DNA of 64,000 bases from Ruegeria conchae (GTDB taxonomy: Bacteria > Pseudomonadota > Alphaproteobacteria > Rhodobacterales > Rhodobacteraceae). This document shows positions 54,076-62,184 of the stretch, one piece after another. Position 1 is the stretch's first letter. Every line of letters begins with the position of its first letter. The notes under the pieces are model-generated. The model was given only the letters and a program-made list of their open reading frames with translations. It was not told the origin of the DNA and made no database searches. Made by a program: the position numbers and the translations under genes. The stretch lies in the NCBI RefSeq assembly GCF_000192475.1, contig NZ_AEYW01000006.1:806001-870000 (forward strand). Direction: 5' to 3'.

Positions 54076-55026
54076 ATGCACAAACCGCAACACTTCACTT
54101 TCATACTGGTCGAGGAATTCTCGCACCTCGCCTTCTCATGCGCGGTCGAACCGTTGCGCATTGCCAATTGGGTGGCGGGTGAAGAGCTCTACCAATGGTC
54201 CTTTCGGTCAGAGCACGGAGAGCAGGCGGTTTGCTCCAACGGATCGATAACTCTGGTACATGGCGGATTGCAGTCCGTGCCCAAATGCGATCAGCTGTTT
54301 GTTCTATCGGGCATCCATATGCGCAATCATGTCACGAAGCCGCTGCTGGCGACATTGCGCCGTGAACGCGCGCGTGGGACCAATATCGGCGCACTGTGTT
54401 CTGGTGCCTGGCTGCTGGCCGAAGCCGGGTTTCTGGACGGTATGCAGGCTGCAATTCACTGGGAATATCACGATTCCTTTATGGAGGCTTTTCCCGAAAT
54501 CAACTTGGTTCGCAGCGTTTTTGTCGCTGACGAAAAACACATGACCGCATCGGGCGGCACGGCTACTGCCGATCTGATGCTGCACCTGATCGAACGGGAT
54601 CACGGCCACGACATGTCCGTCGCCGTTGCCGATCAGATGGTCTATAACGCCGTGCGTAATGCCACCGCTGATCAGCGCGTCTCGCTGCAATCACGCAACG
54701 GGATGCGCAATGCGCATTTGGCCAAGGCGATCAACATCATGACCGAAAACATCCAAAGCCCGCTGTCGCCATCAGTCATTGCCGCCGATATCGGCATTTC
54801 GACACGACAACTCGAACGCCTGTTCGGAAAATTCCTGAACACTTCGCCCAAAAAATACTTCATGGAATTGCGCCTAGAGCGGGCTCGTAATCTGCTTTTG
54901 CAGACCGAGTCCTCAGTGACCGAGGTCGCCTTTGCCTGCGGGTTCGAAAGTGCCGGTCATTTCTCGCGTGTCTATCGTGCGACCTTTGGGATCACGCCCA
55001 TGCAACAGCGCAGCAGGCTGGATTGA
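54076..55026 (+). CDS. GlxA/GbdR-type AraC-family regulator
   Basis: A 316-aa regulator with a DJ-1/PfpI domain (residues about 5-180: ILVEEFSHLAFSCAVEPLRIAN; CSGAWLLAEAGFLDG; AAIHWEYHDSF) and a C-terminal AraC DNA-binding domain (ITRQ-type helix in IAADIGISTRQLERLFGKFL; VTEVAFACGFESAGHFSRVYRATFG). GbdR of Pseudomonas, which senses glycine betaine and dimethylglycine, has this architecture. It is a paralogue of the CdhR-like protein at 12.1 kb. Its position next to the betaine locus suggests it activates mttB and the epimerase genes. Confidence 0.88.
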   Translation: MHKPQHFTFILVEEFSHLAFSCAVEPLRIANWVAGEELYQWSFRSEHGEQAVCSNGSITLVHGGLQSVPKCDQLFVLSGIHMRNHVTKPLLATLRRERARGTNIGALCSGAWLLAEAGFLDGMQAAIHWEYHDSFMEAFPEINLVRSVFVADEKHMTASGGTATADLMLHLIERDHGHDMSVAVADQMVYNAVRNATADQRVSLQSRNGMRNAHLAKAINIMTENIQSPLSPSVIAADIGISTRQLERLFGKFLNTSPKKYFMELRLERARNLLLQTESSVTEVAFACGFESAGHFSRVYRATFGITPMQQRSRLD

Positions 55027-55064
55027 TCAATACTGTGACTGGACAGCACCCCTTGCTTGCGATT

Positions 55065-55084
55065 ATCTGAACAAGTGTTCAGAT
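55065..55084. promoter_or_regulatory. Perfect 20-bp palindrome ATCTGAACA-AG-TGTTCAGAT
   Basis: Nine-base perfect arms with a 2-nt centre, ending 16 bp before the SDR ATG, so it covers the promoter or 5' leader. The TGAACA..TGTTCA form is typical for TetR-family operators of fatty-acid and acyl-CoA genes. There is no T tract, so it is not a terminator of the AraC gene. Confidence 0.7.
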
Positions 55085-55100
55085 CAAGAAGAGGCCCTTC

Positions 55101-55856
55101 ATGCAACTCTCAACCACAGCTGCAGTAATCACCGGCGGTGCGTCCGGCCTGGGTGAAGCCACAGCCCGTCACTTTGCCGAGAGCGGCGCACAGGTCACCA
55201 TCCTTGATCGTGATGCCGAGCGCGGCCCTCAGGTCGCGGCCGAGATTAGTGGGTATTTTGCACAGACCGATGTGGCGGATGAGGCCTCGGTCGCTGCGGC
55301 CATTGCGCAGGCGAAGGACAAGATGGGTAGCATCACCGCGGCCGTGAACTGCGCCGGGATCGCGATAGGAGCCAAAACCGTCGGCAAAGACGGCCCCCAC
55401 CCCCTGGACGCCTTCCAGCGAACCATCGACATCAATCTGGTCGGCACTTTCAACGTCTCACGCCTTGCCGCTGCCGAAATGGCAAAGAACGATCCCGAAC
55501 CGGACGGCGCACGCGGCGTGATCATCAACACCGCCTCTATCGCCGCCTTTGACGGGCAAAAGGGTCAGGCCGCTTATGCGGCTTCGAAAGGCGGAGTGGT
55601 CGGCATGACCCTGCCCATGGCACGCGATCTGGCATCCTCTGGCATTCGCGTGATGGCAATCGCACCGGGTATTTTCATGACGCCCATGCTGGCTGGCCTG
55701 CCTGAAGAGGTGCAGCAGCAACTTGCAGCGGACGTCCCCAACCCTGCCCGCCTTGGCGATCCCCTTGAATACGGGCGGCTGGCCGGGTTTATCGTCGAGA
55801 TGGGTTACCTTAACGGAGAAGTCATCCGCATCGACGGTGCCCTCCGGATGCGGTAA
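55101..55856 (+). CDS. 3-hydroxyacyl-CoA dehydrogenase-type SDR (HSD10-like)
   Basis: A 251-aa SDR close in pattern to type II 3-hydroxyacyl-CoA dehydrogenases. It shows VITGGASGLGEATARHFAE, VNCAGIAIGAKTVG with the characteristic long DGPHPLDAFQRTIDINLVGTF (read in parts), catalytic Ser in NTASIAAFDGQ, Tyr/Lys in AYAASKGG, and the family end MTPMLAGLPEEVQ followed by GEVIRIDGALRM. It would oxidise 3-hydroxyacyl-CoA (fatty or branched-chain) or a steroid alcohol. A perfect palindromic operator lies upstream; an acetyltransferase gene follows 9 bp later. Confidence 0.92.
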   Translation: MQLSTTAAVITGGASGLGEATARHFAESGAQVTILDRDAERGPQVAAEISGYFAQTDVADEASVAAAIAQAKDKMGSITAAVNCAGIAIGAKTVGKDGPHPLDAFQRTIDINLVGTFNVSRLAAAEMAKNDPEPDGARGVIINTASIAAFDGQKGQAAYAASKGGVVGMTLPMARDLASSGIRVMAIAPGIFMTPMLAGLPEEVQQQLAADVPNPARLGDPLEYGRLAGFIVEMGYLNGEVIRIDGALRMR

Positions 55857-55865
55857 ATCAATGCC

Positions 55866-56408
55866 ATGACCGAGCGGCAGAAAATGGAGGCAGGCGACTG
55901 GTATCGCTGCCTTGATCCAGAACTCGATGCGTTGCGTGCCACCGCGCGCCGTGCTGTCCATGCCCATAACACTTGCCCGCCAGATGAAAGGGGCAATTTG
56001 GCTCCGGAACTCGCGGCGCTTCTTGCCCATGTCGGTCAGGATTGCTTTGTCGAGGCACCATTCCATTGTGCCTACGGAATAAACCTGTCTCTGGGTGATC
56101 GGGTTTATCTGAACGCTGGCTGTGTCGTTCTCGACACCGCGCCGGTGCGGATCGGCAATGATACGATGCTTGGGCCCACGGTACAGATCTACTGCGCCGA
56201 ACACGCGAAAGACCCCGCCTTGCGCGCGCAAGGTCTGGAAATCGCTCACCCTGTGACAATTGGCGAGAATGTCTGGATCGGCGGTGGCGCAATCATCATG
56301 CCCGGCGTCACAATCGGAGACCGCGCCATCATTGGCGCCGGCAGTATCGTCACGAAAGACGTCCCACCAAGGGCGACCGTTGTCGGCAACCCAGCCCGCG
56401 CGATCTGA
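55866..56408 (+). CDS. Maltose/galactoside O-acetyltransferase-like (left-handed beta-helix)
   Basis: A 180-aa sugar O-acetyltransferase (Maa/LacA type). It begins [20 protein letters not shown], the Mac domain, and continues as hexapeptide repeats, with [32 protein letters not shown] with the catalytic His in the AEHAKD segment, and the terminal [24 protein letters not shown] and VVGNPARAI. Family members acetylate maltose, glucose or other sugars. It follows the SDR gene by 9 bp and is probably co-transcribed. Confidence 0.92.
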   Translation: MTERQKMEAGDWYRCLDPELDALRATARRAVHAHNTCPPDERGNLAPELAALLAHVGQDCFVEAPFHCAYGINLSLGDRVYLNAGCVVLDTAPVRIGNDTMLGPTVQIYCAEHAKDPALRAQGLEIAHPVTIGENVWIGGGAIIMPGVTIGDRAIIGAGSIVTKDVPPRATVVGNPARAI

Positions 56409-56597
56409 CCTCACGCATGACCGCAAGCCATATGCCGAATACCTTGCACTTCTTCTTTTTCGTAGGCCCGGACCACAGAAAAACAATGAGCCGTGTCAAA
56501 CACTTCTACGCCTGATTGAAGCTGTTTTGCTTTCTTTAGAGGTGTCACCTTCGCGGACAAAGTGTCCGTTTAGCCAAGATTGCTTTGCTGGTATGTT

Positions 56598-57179
56598 TCA
56601 CACATTCGGCAGGTATTGATCAAGCAGAGCGTCCACGAGACCTTCTTGCAAGCGGTATCCTTTCTGCTGGTCTACTCGCAGAATGTCTTCCAATATCACA
56701 AACTGTTCCATGCCTGTTGTCATGGCCAAACGTAGAGTCAAGTCTTCGTAATCACTCCGTTTCATCGAACGGCGGACAGGTTCTAGGGCCTCGCCAAATG
56801 CTATCACTCTTCTGGCGCCGCGCATTTTGACAGTACCGTCCTGAAGTGATGCCTTTAGCGATTCAGCCAAAAACTGACGGAAGTAAGCCTCATGTTCGCG
56901 CGAGAAATCCAAATAGTAGCGCGCCACCGCGTGCACACGGCTTCGCACATCCTCAAGTCCTTCCAGCAATCCTGCAGTTGGAGTCACCTCTATGTCGAGG
57001 GTCGCATCCAAGGCCAAAACATTGGGGTCTGAGAAGTACCGGTACACTGTCGCGCGGCCAGTTTTCGCTCGCTCTGCGACTCTGGCAAGCGTCACGTTTT
57101 CTCCTTCGGACATAAGCTCACGTGCTGCCGACAGCAAGGCCTCTCTTGTTCTGTTCTTTTGATTGGTGCGAGGAGCCAA
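56598..57179 (-). CDS. TetR-family regulator
   Basis: A 193-aa repressor. The N-terminal helix-turn-helix is in LSAARELMSEGENVTLARVA and ERAKTGRATVYRYFSDPNVL (residues about 14-55). The C-terminal ligand-binding domain is divergent and all-helical. It is transcribed divergently from a cupin gene with an ATGATACA/TGTATCAT inverted repeat between the starts, so autoregulation and control of the cupin are likely. The gene lies in a locally GC-poorer segment. Confidence 0.9.
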   Translation of the reverse strand: MAPRTNQKNRTREALLSAARELMSEGENVTLARVAERAKTGRATVYRYFSDPNVLALDATLDIEVTPTAGLLEGLEDVRSRVHAVARYYLDFSREHEAYFRQFLAESLKASLQDGTVKMRGARRVIAFGEALEPVRRSMKRSDYEDLTLRLAMTTGMEQFVILEDILRVDQQKGYRLQEGLVDALLDQYLPNV

Positions 57180-57194
57180 ATCGCGCGTTCCTTA

Positions 57195-57231
57195 ATGATA
57201 CACTTGTCTCATGAGTAGATATATGTATCAT
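57195..57231. promoter_or_regulatory. Inverted repeat ATGATACA-N21-TGTATCAT, candidate TetR operator and promoter
   Basis: Two perfect 8-bp arms (57195-57202, 57224-57231) flank a possible promoter (TTGTCT near 57204 and TATATG near 57221). The region lies between the divergent TetR and cupin starts (57179 and 57268). Confidence 0.6.
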
Positions 57232-57267
57232 AATGATGCATTCATCGAAGTAAAGGGAGCCGTTGAA

Positions 57268-57741
57268 ATGACAGAGTCTCGTCCACGCACATATCACCTA
57301 CTTGGTAATCTTCTGACGTTTCACGCGTTTCCTGCTGAAACCGGAGATCGCTGTACCATCGTCGAAATAAAGACCGCCCCGGGAGCGGGTGCGCCTCTCA
57401 ATCATCATGCTGGCGAAGACGAGAGTTTCTATGTGCTCGAAGGAGAATTTGAATTTTTCCTGAACGGCGAAACGAGTAAGGTAAGCATCGGTGATTTCGT
57501 GAAAGTCCCGGACGGCGCCGTGCATGCGTTTACCTGTATTGGGCAAAGCCCAGGTCGCCTGTTATGCGTCAATGCGCCAGGAGCAATGCACGATACATTC
57601 TTCACCGAAGCGGGTGAAGCAATGCCAGACGGCACCACAGACATTCCCGCTCCTGACGGACCACCCGACATTCCGGCCATTATGGCGGTGGCCGAAAAGA
57701 CAGGTATGACAATTTTGGCGCCACAAGGTGCGCCTGCCTGA
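57268..57741 (+). CDS. Cupin-domain protein
   Basis: A 157-aa small beta-barrel protein. The cupin metal motifs are HHAGEDESFYVLEGEFEF (motif 1) and GDFVKVPDGAVHAFTC (motif 2). These form a metal-binding site typical of quercetin-dioxygenase-like cupins. The start MTESRPRTYHLLGN at 57268 has AAAGGGAG upstream, which I prefer to an ATG at 57211 that would overlap the operator. Its divergence from a TetR regulator suggests induction by a small molecule, perhaps its own substrate. Confidence 0.87.
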   Translation: MTESRPRTYHLLGNLLTFHAFPAETGDRCTIVEIKTAPGAGAPLNHHAGEDESFYVLEGEFEFFLNGETSKVSIGDFVKVPDGAVHAFTCIGQSPGRLLCVNAPGAMHDTFFTEAGEAMPDGTTDIPAPDGPPDIPAIMAVAEKTGMTILAPQGAPA

Positions 57742-57937
57742 ACTTCATTTTTGAAACGGGAGCCCGCAAATTAGCGTTTCTGTTACGAGTTAGAGAAATG
57801 TGCTAAACCTGACACCCGGGACCAAACTGGCATCGACCGCAAAGGGCTCAAAGCGGTTAATAAATCGTGTTCAATCCAGAAGCTCGGGTTTTGTACAACT
57901 CGGAGGATTTACCCATTTGACGGTGTTCAACTCGGAC

Positions 57938-59746
57938 TCAACCGGATTCAGCCTTTTCTTCCAGCATCAGCCACTCTTCCTCGGCTGCTGACAGTTTTTC
58001 CTGTCGTTCGACCAAGGCGTCTGTCGCTTTCTGAAACTTGACCGGTTCGCGGGTGAACAGCTCGGGGTCCGACATCAGTTCCTCAAGCTTGGCGATCTCG
58101 GCCTCAAGGCGCGCGATCTCGGCAGGTAGCTTCTCTAGCCGGTGCTTTTCCGAGAACGAGAGGCCGTGTTTTGGCTTTGCCTCTTGCTTCACCTTCGGCT
58201 TTGAAGATTTTGTTTTATCTTCTTTTTTCTGAGCTATCTCTCCACGTTGCGCGATGTAGTCGGACCACCCTCCGGCGTAAACGGTTGCGCGCCCATAGCC
58301 CTCCATCGCGATGGTTGTGGTCGCAACCCGATCCAGAAAATCCCGATCATGGCTGACCAGCAACACAGTGCCATCATAGTCGTCCAGCAGTTCCTGCAGC
58401 AGATCCAGCGTTTCAACATCCAGATCATTCGTAGGTTCGTCCAGCACCAGAAGGTTTGAAGATTTTGCCATCAGCTTGGCCAACAACAACCGCGCTTTTT
58501 CCCCACCAGACAAGGACTTAACAGCCGCTCTTGCCTGTGCGTCATCGAACAGAAACTCTTTGAGATAGCCCACCACATGCTTGGGCTGCCCTCCCACCAT
58601 CACCTGATCGGCCTTGCCAGACACCCGCATCTCAGGATCGCCGGTCAAGCTGTCCCACAAGCTCATTTCCGGATCCAACTGCGCACGCGCCTGATCAAAT
58701 ACAGCGATCTCAAGATTGGTGCCCTGCACCACAGATCCTTCATCAGGATCGACCTGACCCAGTAGCATTTTCAGCAGCGTTGTCTTACCCACACCGTTGG
58801 GGCCGACAAGGGCCACACGGTCACCACGCTGCACCAGAAGATCAAAGTTGCGCACGATCTGCTGAGATCCAAATGCCTTTGAAACGCCAGTGGCTTCGAT
58901 GACCTTACGCCCGGATTTTGGACCAGATTCCAAAGCCATAGCGGCAGAACCCTGACGTTTGATCTGCGCTGCCCGCTCGGCTCGCAATGCCTGCAGCGCC
59001 CGCACCCGGCCCTGATTGCGCTTACGGCGCGCGCTGATACCTTCAACAGCCCATCGCGCCTCGGACTTGATCAAGCGGTTCAACTTGTGGCGCTGTTGAT
59101 CTTCTTCTTCCCAGACCTTGTCGCGCCAGCTTTCAAAAGCCTCAAACCCCTGCTCCTGCCGCCGTACATCGCCGCGATCAATCCACAGAGTCGCGCGGGT
59201 CAATGCACGCAGGAAGGCCCGGTCATGCGAAATCAGAACGTAAGCCGCACGGGTCGATCCCAACTCACGTTCAAGCCATGCGATCGCTTCGATATCCAAA
59301 TGGTTCGTTGGCTCGTCCAGCAGCATCAGATCTGGTGCCTCGGCCATTAGCTTTGCCAATGCCGCCCGCCGTCTTTCCCCGCCAGACGCAGTTTCAACCG
59401 GACGGGCGGGATCGAATTTTAAGCCTTCGCCAGCGCGTTCGACCTTATAGAGCTCGCCGGGCTCCAACCCGCTTGAGGCATAGTCACCAAGCGTCGAGAA
59501 CCCCTGCATATCGGGATCCTGCTCCATGTAACCCACAGATTTACCCGGGGGGATGACAATATCGCCCTGATCGGCCTCAACCAATCCGGCCATTACTTTC
59601 ATCAGGGTAGATTTACCTGATCCATTACGTCCGACCAGCGCAACGCGATCACCGGGCTGAATCACAAGGTCCAGACCGGAAAACACCGGATCCCCCCCGA
59701 AGGTCAGAGAGATACCGGACATCTGCAACAAAGGAATTCTCGCCAT
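57938..59746 (-). CDS. uup: ABC-F ATPase (Uup-like)
   Basis: A 602-aa soluble ATPase with two nucleotide-binding domains. Walker A motifs are GRNGSGKST and GPNGVGKTT, signatures SGGERRR and SGGEKAR, and Walker B LMLLDEPTNHLD and LLVLDEPTNDLD. The last ~60 residues form a C-terminal coiled coil (LEKLPAEIARLEAEIAKLEEL), which in E. coli Uup binds DNA or the ribosome. ABC-F proteins act on translating ribosomes; there is no transmembrane domain. The 3' flank (57742-57937) holds no gene that I recognise. Confidence 0.94.
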   Translation of the reverse strand: MARIPLLQMSGISLTFGGDPVFSGLDLVIQPGDRVALVGRNGSGKSTLMKVMAGLVEADQGDIVIPPGKSVGYMEQDPDMQGFSTLGDYASSGLEPGELYKVERAGEGLKFDPARPVETASGGERRRAALAKLMAEAPDLMLLDEPTNHLDIEAIAWLERELGSTRAAYVLISHDRAFLRALTRATLWIDRGDVRRQEQGFEAFESWRDKVWEEEDQQRHKLNRLIKSEARWAVEGISARRKRNQGRVRALQALRAERAAQIKRQGSAAMALESGPKSGRKVIEATGVSKAFGSQQIVRNFDLLVQRGDRVALVGPNGVGKTTLLKMLLGQVDPDEGSVVQGTNLEIAVFDQARAQLDPEMSLWDSLTGDPEMRVSGKADQVMVGGQPKHVVGYLKEFLFDDAQARAAVKSLSGGEKARLLLAKLMAKSSNLLVLDEPTNDLDVETLDLLQELLDDYDGTVLLVSHDRDFLDRVATTTIAMEGYGRATVYAGGWSDYIAQRGEIAQKKEDKTKSSKPKVKQEAKPKHGLSFSEKHRLEKLPAEIARLEAEIAKLEELMSDPELFTREPVKFQKATDALVERQEKLSAAEEEWLMLEEKAESG

Positions 59747-59814
59747 GCCCGCCAGCTAAACTGGCTGGGGCAAGGCGTCAACGCCCCTGTTTGACCTTTT
59801 GAATAATACCCATC

Positions 59815-60549
59815 TCACCCGGCCACGGCCCGCAGCAGGCGTTTGCGCGCAGCTGGAATTGCGCTGATTTCCAGCCCTGTGAACACATGCAGCGTGTTCA
59901 TCTGGCGATCCACGACCGCGTGGTCACTGACCCAGCCGCCCATCATCAGATAGGTGCGCAGCAATGGCGGCATGCGCAGCATCGCCAGTTTTGCATTTGG
60001 TCTGCGACGCAACCGTGTGGCAAACCGAAAAACATCGGGCGCCTTGACCCTTGGCAACCACCGTTTTGGGGCCAAATGCTTGTCTTTGAGCATGGCAAAA
60101 GCATCCAGATACTCGACCGTCTCAGTCCCCGCAAAGGACGAGCAGCCAAAAAGCATCTCGACCCCGTTCTGGTCGACATATGCCGTCATTGCCCCCCAGG
60201 CGACACGCAAGATATCCGGATCGTGCCGGTCAGGATGAATACAGAAACGACCCATCTCGACCATTGGCCCAGTAAAGCCACGCAGCGCCGACAGGTCATA
60301 GAACTGAGCCGAATAACTGCGCCCTACTTCGTCACCGCCCTGCATCGTCAGCATGCGGAAGCAGCATACCAACTCTCCATTGGTGCTCATGTCCTCGATC
60401 AGCACGTGGCTGCAGTGCTCATCAAAAGCATCGCCATCCAGATCCTCGGTCGCGAAGGCCAGCGTCCGCAGCTTCTGTGCCTCGGCCACATCACACGCGG
60501 TTTGTGCTAAGCGCGCTTGATAACGACCCTTCTCCAACAAAACAGCCAT
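59815..60549 (-). CDS. OlsB/GlsB-type aminolipid acyltransferase
   Basis: A 244-aa GNAT-like acyltransferase that transfers a 3-hydroxyacyl chain from ACP to an amino acid, forming lyso-ornithine lipid (OlsB) or lyso-glutamine lipid (GlsB). Motifs are AQKLRTLAFATEDLDGDAFDEHCSH (read in parts), CFRMLTMQGGDEVGRSYSAQFYDL (read in parts), EMGRFCIHPDRHDPDILR and MLFGCSSFAGTET, with the C-terminal YLMMGGWVSDHAVVD. The head-group specificity is not decidable by eye. The start at 60549 has AGGAGG at ideal spacing. A Pho box precedes it, consistent with phosphate-limitation lipid remodelling. Confidence 0.87.
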   Translation of the reverse strand: MAVLLEKGRYQARLAQTACDVAEAQKLRTLAFATEDLDGDAFDEHCSHVLIEDMSTNGELVCCFRMLTMQGGDEVGRSYSAQFYDLSALRGFTGPMVEMGRFCIHPDRHDPDILRVAWGAMTAYVDQNGVEMLFGCSSFAGTETVEYLDAFAMLKDKHLAPKRWLPRVKAPDVFRFATRLRRRPNAKLAMLRMPPLLRTYLMMGGWVSDHAVVDRQMNTLHVFTGLEISAIPAARKRLLRAVAG

Positions 60550-60606
60550 GGTCGCATCCTCCTGCGGTGGCTGACCGGTCAATCATCTGAAACACTTATA
60601 TAGTGC

Positions 60607-60626
60607 ATGTGACCGTCATATGACCG
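60607..60626 (-). promoter_or_regulatory. Candidate Pho box upstream of the OlsB/GlsB-type gene
   Basis: The minus-strand reading CGGTCATATGACGGTCACAT has two CGGTCA repeats 11 bp apart, agreeing with the PhoB consensus (CTGTCAT-N4-CTGTCAC). A TATAAG -10-like hexamer lies about 8 nt downstream, and the start codon is about 58 bp away. Confidence 0.7.
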
Positions 60627-60650
60627 CCACACCGCCCCTACACAGCTTAG

Positions 60651-61127
60651 TTACTGACTGACCCCCGGAATGTTCGCCGGATTGAAGTTGCCGATATTAC
60701 CAAGAAGCTGACGCAGGAAGCCTTTGTCCTCAACATTGGAATCGGTCACACGGCGGTCGAGGACAATGACATAGCCATCTTCCAGACCAAACCGCTCGAT
60801 ATTGCGGACGACACCGCGTTGGTCGAAGCTGATTGCGACCAACTGGCGCGAAACGACCTCGGGCTTTTTCGGTCCATAGTGACGAATTCGAGACGCGACG
60901 TAGTAATAACCCGAATCCCGTACAACGCCAGATGCCGTTGGCGCACCGATCGTTTCTTCGACGCTTTCACGCGTGTCGACGCCGACCTTGATCTTGGCCA
61001 GATCCTCCGTCGGCGGCACATAGCCGTGATTCTTGAAGATCGGCGAACACGCGCCTGCAACTGCCAAACAGACAGCAAAGACAAGCGTTCTCGATGCTGG
61101 TTTCAGCCTGTTCACACCCTTCAACAT
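60651..61127 (-). CDS. bamE: Outer-membrane assembly lipoprotein BamE (SmpA/OmlA family)
   Basis: A 158-aa lipoprotein. The signal peptide ends with lipobox VAGAC followed by SPIFKNHGYVPP. The BamE fold shows PTEDLAKIKVGVDTRESVEETIGAPTA (read in parts) and a DSGYYYVASRIRHYG strand. BamE is part of the BAM complex that inserts outer-membrane proteins. AAGAGGG precedes the start at 61127. It is divergent from yceD (84 bp), an arrangement common in Rhodobacterales. Confidence 0.92.
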   Translation of the reverse strand: MLKGVNRLKPASRTLVFAVCLAVAGACSPIFKNHGYVPPTEDLAKIKVGVDTRESVEETIGAPTASGVVRDSGYYYVASRIRHYGPKKPEVVSRQLVAISFDQRGVVRNIERFGLEDGYVIVLDRRVTDSNVEDKGFLRQLLGNIGNFNPANIPGVSQ

Positions 61128-61211
61128 TGACACCCTCTTGCCATGGCCCCTTGCGGACCCTATCCGATTACAGAAACCGGCGCTCCGGTTCAACACAGGA
61201 AAGACTCAACT

Positions 61212-61748
61212 ATGAGCAACCAAACATCATTGCGGGTGGCTGACCTGCCCCAGAACGCTGCAACCCCGTTTGAACTGCGCCCAGATAGCGACACGCTTGA
61301 ACCGATCAAACGGGAGCTCGGCCTGCTGGGGCTGCGCAAGTTGAGCTTTGTCGGGCAGCTAAGCGCCCAGGGCAAACGTGACTGGGTTCTGAAAGGTAAA
61401 CTTGGTGCGACGGTGATCCAACCCTGCGTCGTTACGCTTGAACCCGTGACAACCCGGATCGACACGCCAGTCACTCGCGTGTTTCTGGCGGATTGGACCG
61501 ATCCGGACGAGCCCGAATTCGAAATCCCAGAAGATGACGAGACCGAACCATTGGGCGCTGAAATTGATCCGGCGCAGGTTATGATCGAAGCGTTATCACT
61601 TGCGTTGCCGCAATATCCCCGCAAGGACGGTGCCGAACTTGAGCAAGCCGACTATACTGAGCCCGGAAAACAAGCGATGACCGACGAGGATGTCAAACCC
61701 TTTGCGGGGCTGGCTGACCTGCGGGATGCGTTGAAAAAAGACGAGTGA
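61212..61748 (+). CDS. yceD: YceD/DUF177 protein
   Basis: A 178-aa member of DUF177, which is encoded upstream of rpmF in most bacteria and is implicated in 23S rRNA accumulation. Features are LRVADLPQNAATPFELRPD, GKLGATVIQPCVVTLEPVTT with the conserved Cys, ADWTDPDEPEF, and the acidic EALSLALPQYPRKDGAEL segment. AGGAA lies about 11 nt before ATG 61212. It precedes rpmF by 205 bp. Confidence 0.9.
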   Translation: MSNQTSLRVADLPQNAATPFELRPDSDTLEPIKRELGLLGLRKLSFVGQLSAQGKRDWVLKGKLGATVIQPCVVTLEPVTTRIDTPVTRVFLADWTDPDEPEFEIPEDDETEPLGAEIDPAQVMIEALSLALPQYPRKDGAELEQADYTEPGKQAMTDEDVKPFAGLADLRDALKKDE

Positions 61749-61953
61749 CAGGCAAGGGATTTCCTGTCATAGCAGGCGGCCAGAAAAACCGCTTGAACAT
61801 GACGAGAATCGCAGTATTTTCGCGCGCTCATTGGAATTTGGGTTGGACATTGCGGGGCAAGCCCCTTAAACGCGCGTCAAACCACGAGAAAACAAAGTAC
61901 GTAACCCGGCTGACAGCGAATCTTTCAGCCCATATCAGACAAAGGTTGAGACC

Positions 61954-62160
61954 ATGGCCGTCCAACAGAACAAAGTTTCCAAGTCGCGTCGCAACAACCG
62001 CCGCGCACACGACGCTCTGGTTGCTGCAAACCCGAACGAGTGCCCGAACTGCGGCGAGCTAAAGCGCCCGCACCATGTTTGTGCCTCTTGCGGCCACTAT
62101 GACGATCGTGAAATCGTCGCTCAGGCCGACGAAATCGACCTGGACGAAGACGCGGCCTAA
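61954..62160 (+). CDS. rpmF: 50S ribosomal protein L32
   Basis: A 68-aa ribosomal protein. [20 protein letters not shown] is the conserved N-terminus, and [18 protein letters not shown] is a zinc-ribbon with four Cys. The 205-bp gap upstream includes an inverted pair GGCTGA/TCAGCC (61908-61913 and 61925-61930) just before the start, which may be part of a leader. It is followed 24 bp later by plsX. Confidence 0.97.
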   Translation: MAVQQNKVSKSRRNNRRAHDALVAANPNECPNCGELKRPHHVCASCGHYDDREIVAQADEIDLDEDAA

Positions 62161-62184
62161 GCCTGATTGGACGCAGGCCAAGGC

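Noticed and set aside
55458-56486. 342-codon open frame on the minus strand
   Set aside because: It lies opposite the SDR and acetyltransferase genes, both with complete motifs; composition is that of a shadow frame.
56409-56597. Possible gene or RNA in the gap between the acetyltransferase and TetR genes
   Set aside because: No supported frame, hairpin with T tract, or conserved-looking signal; left as noncoding.
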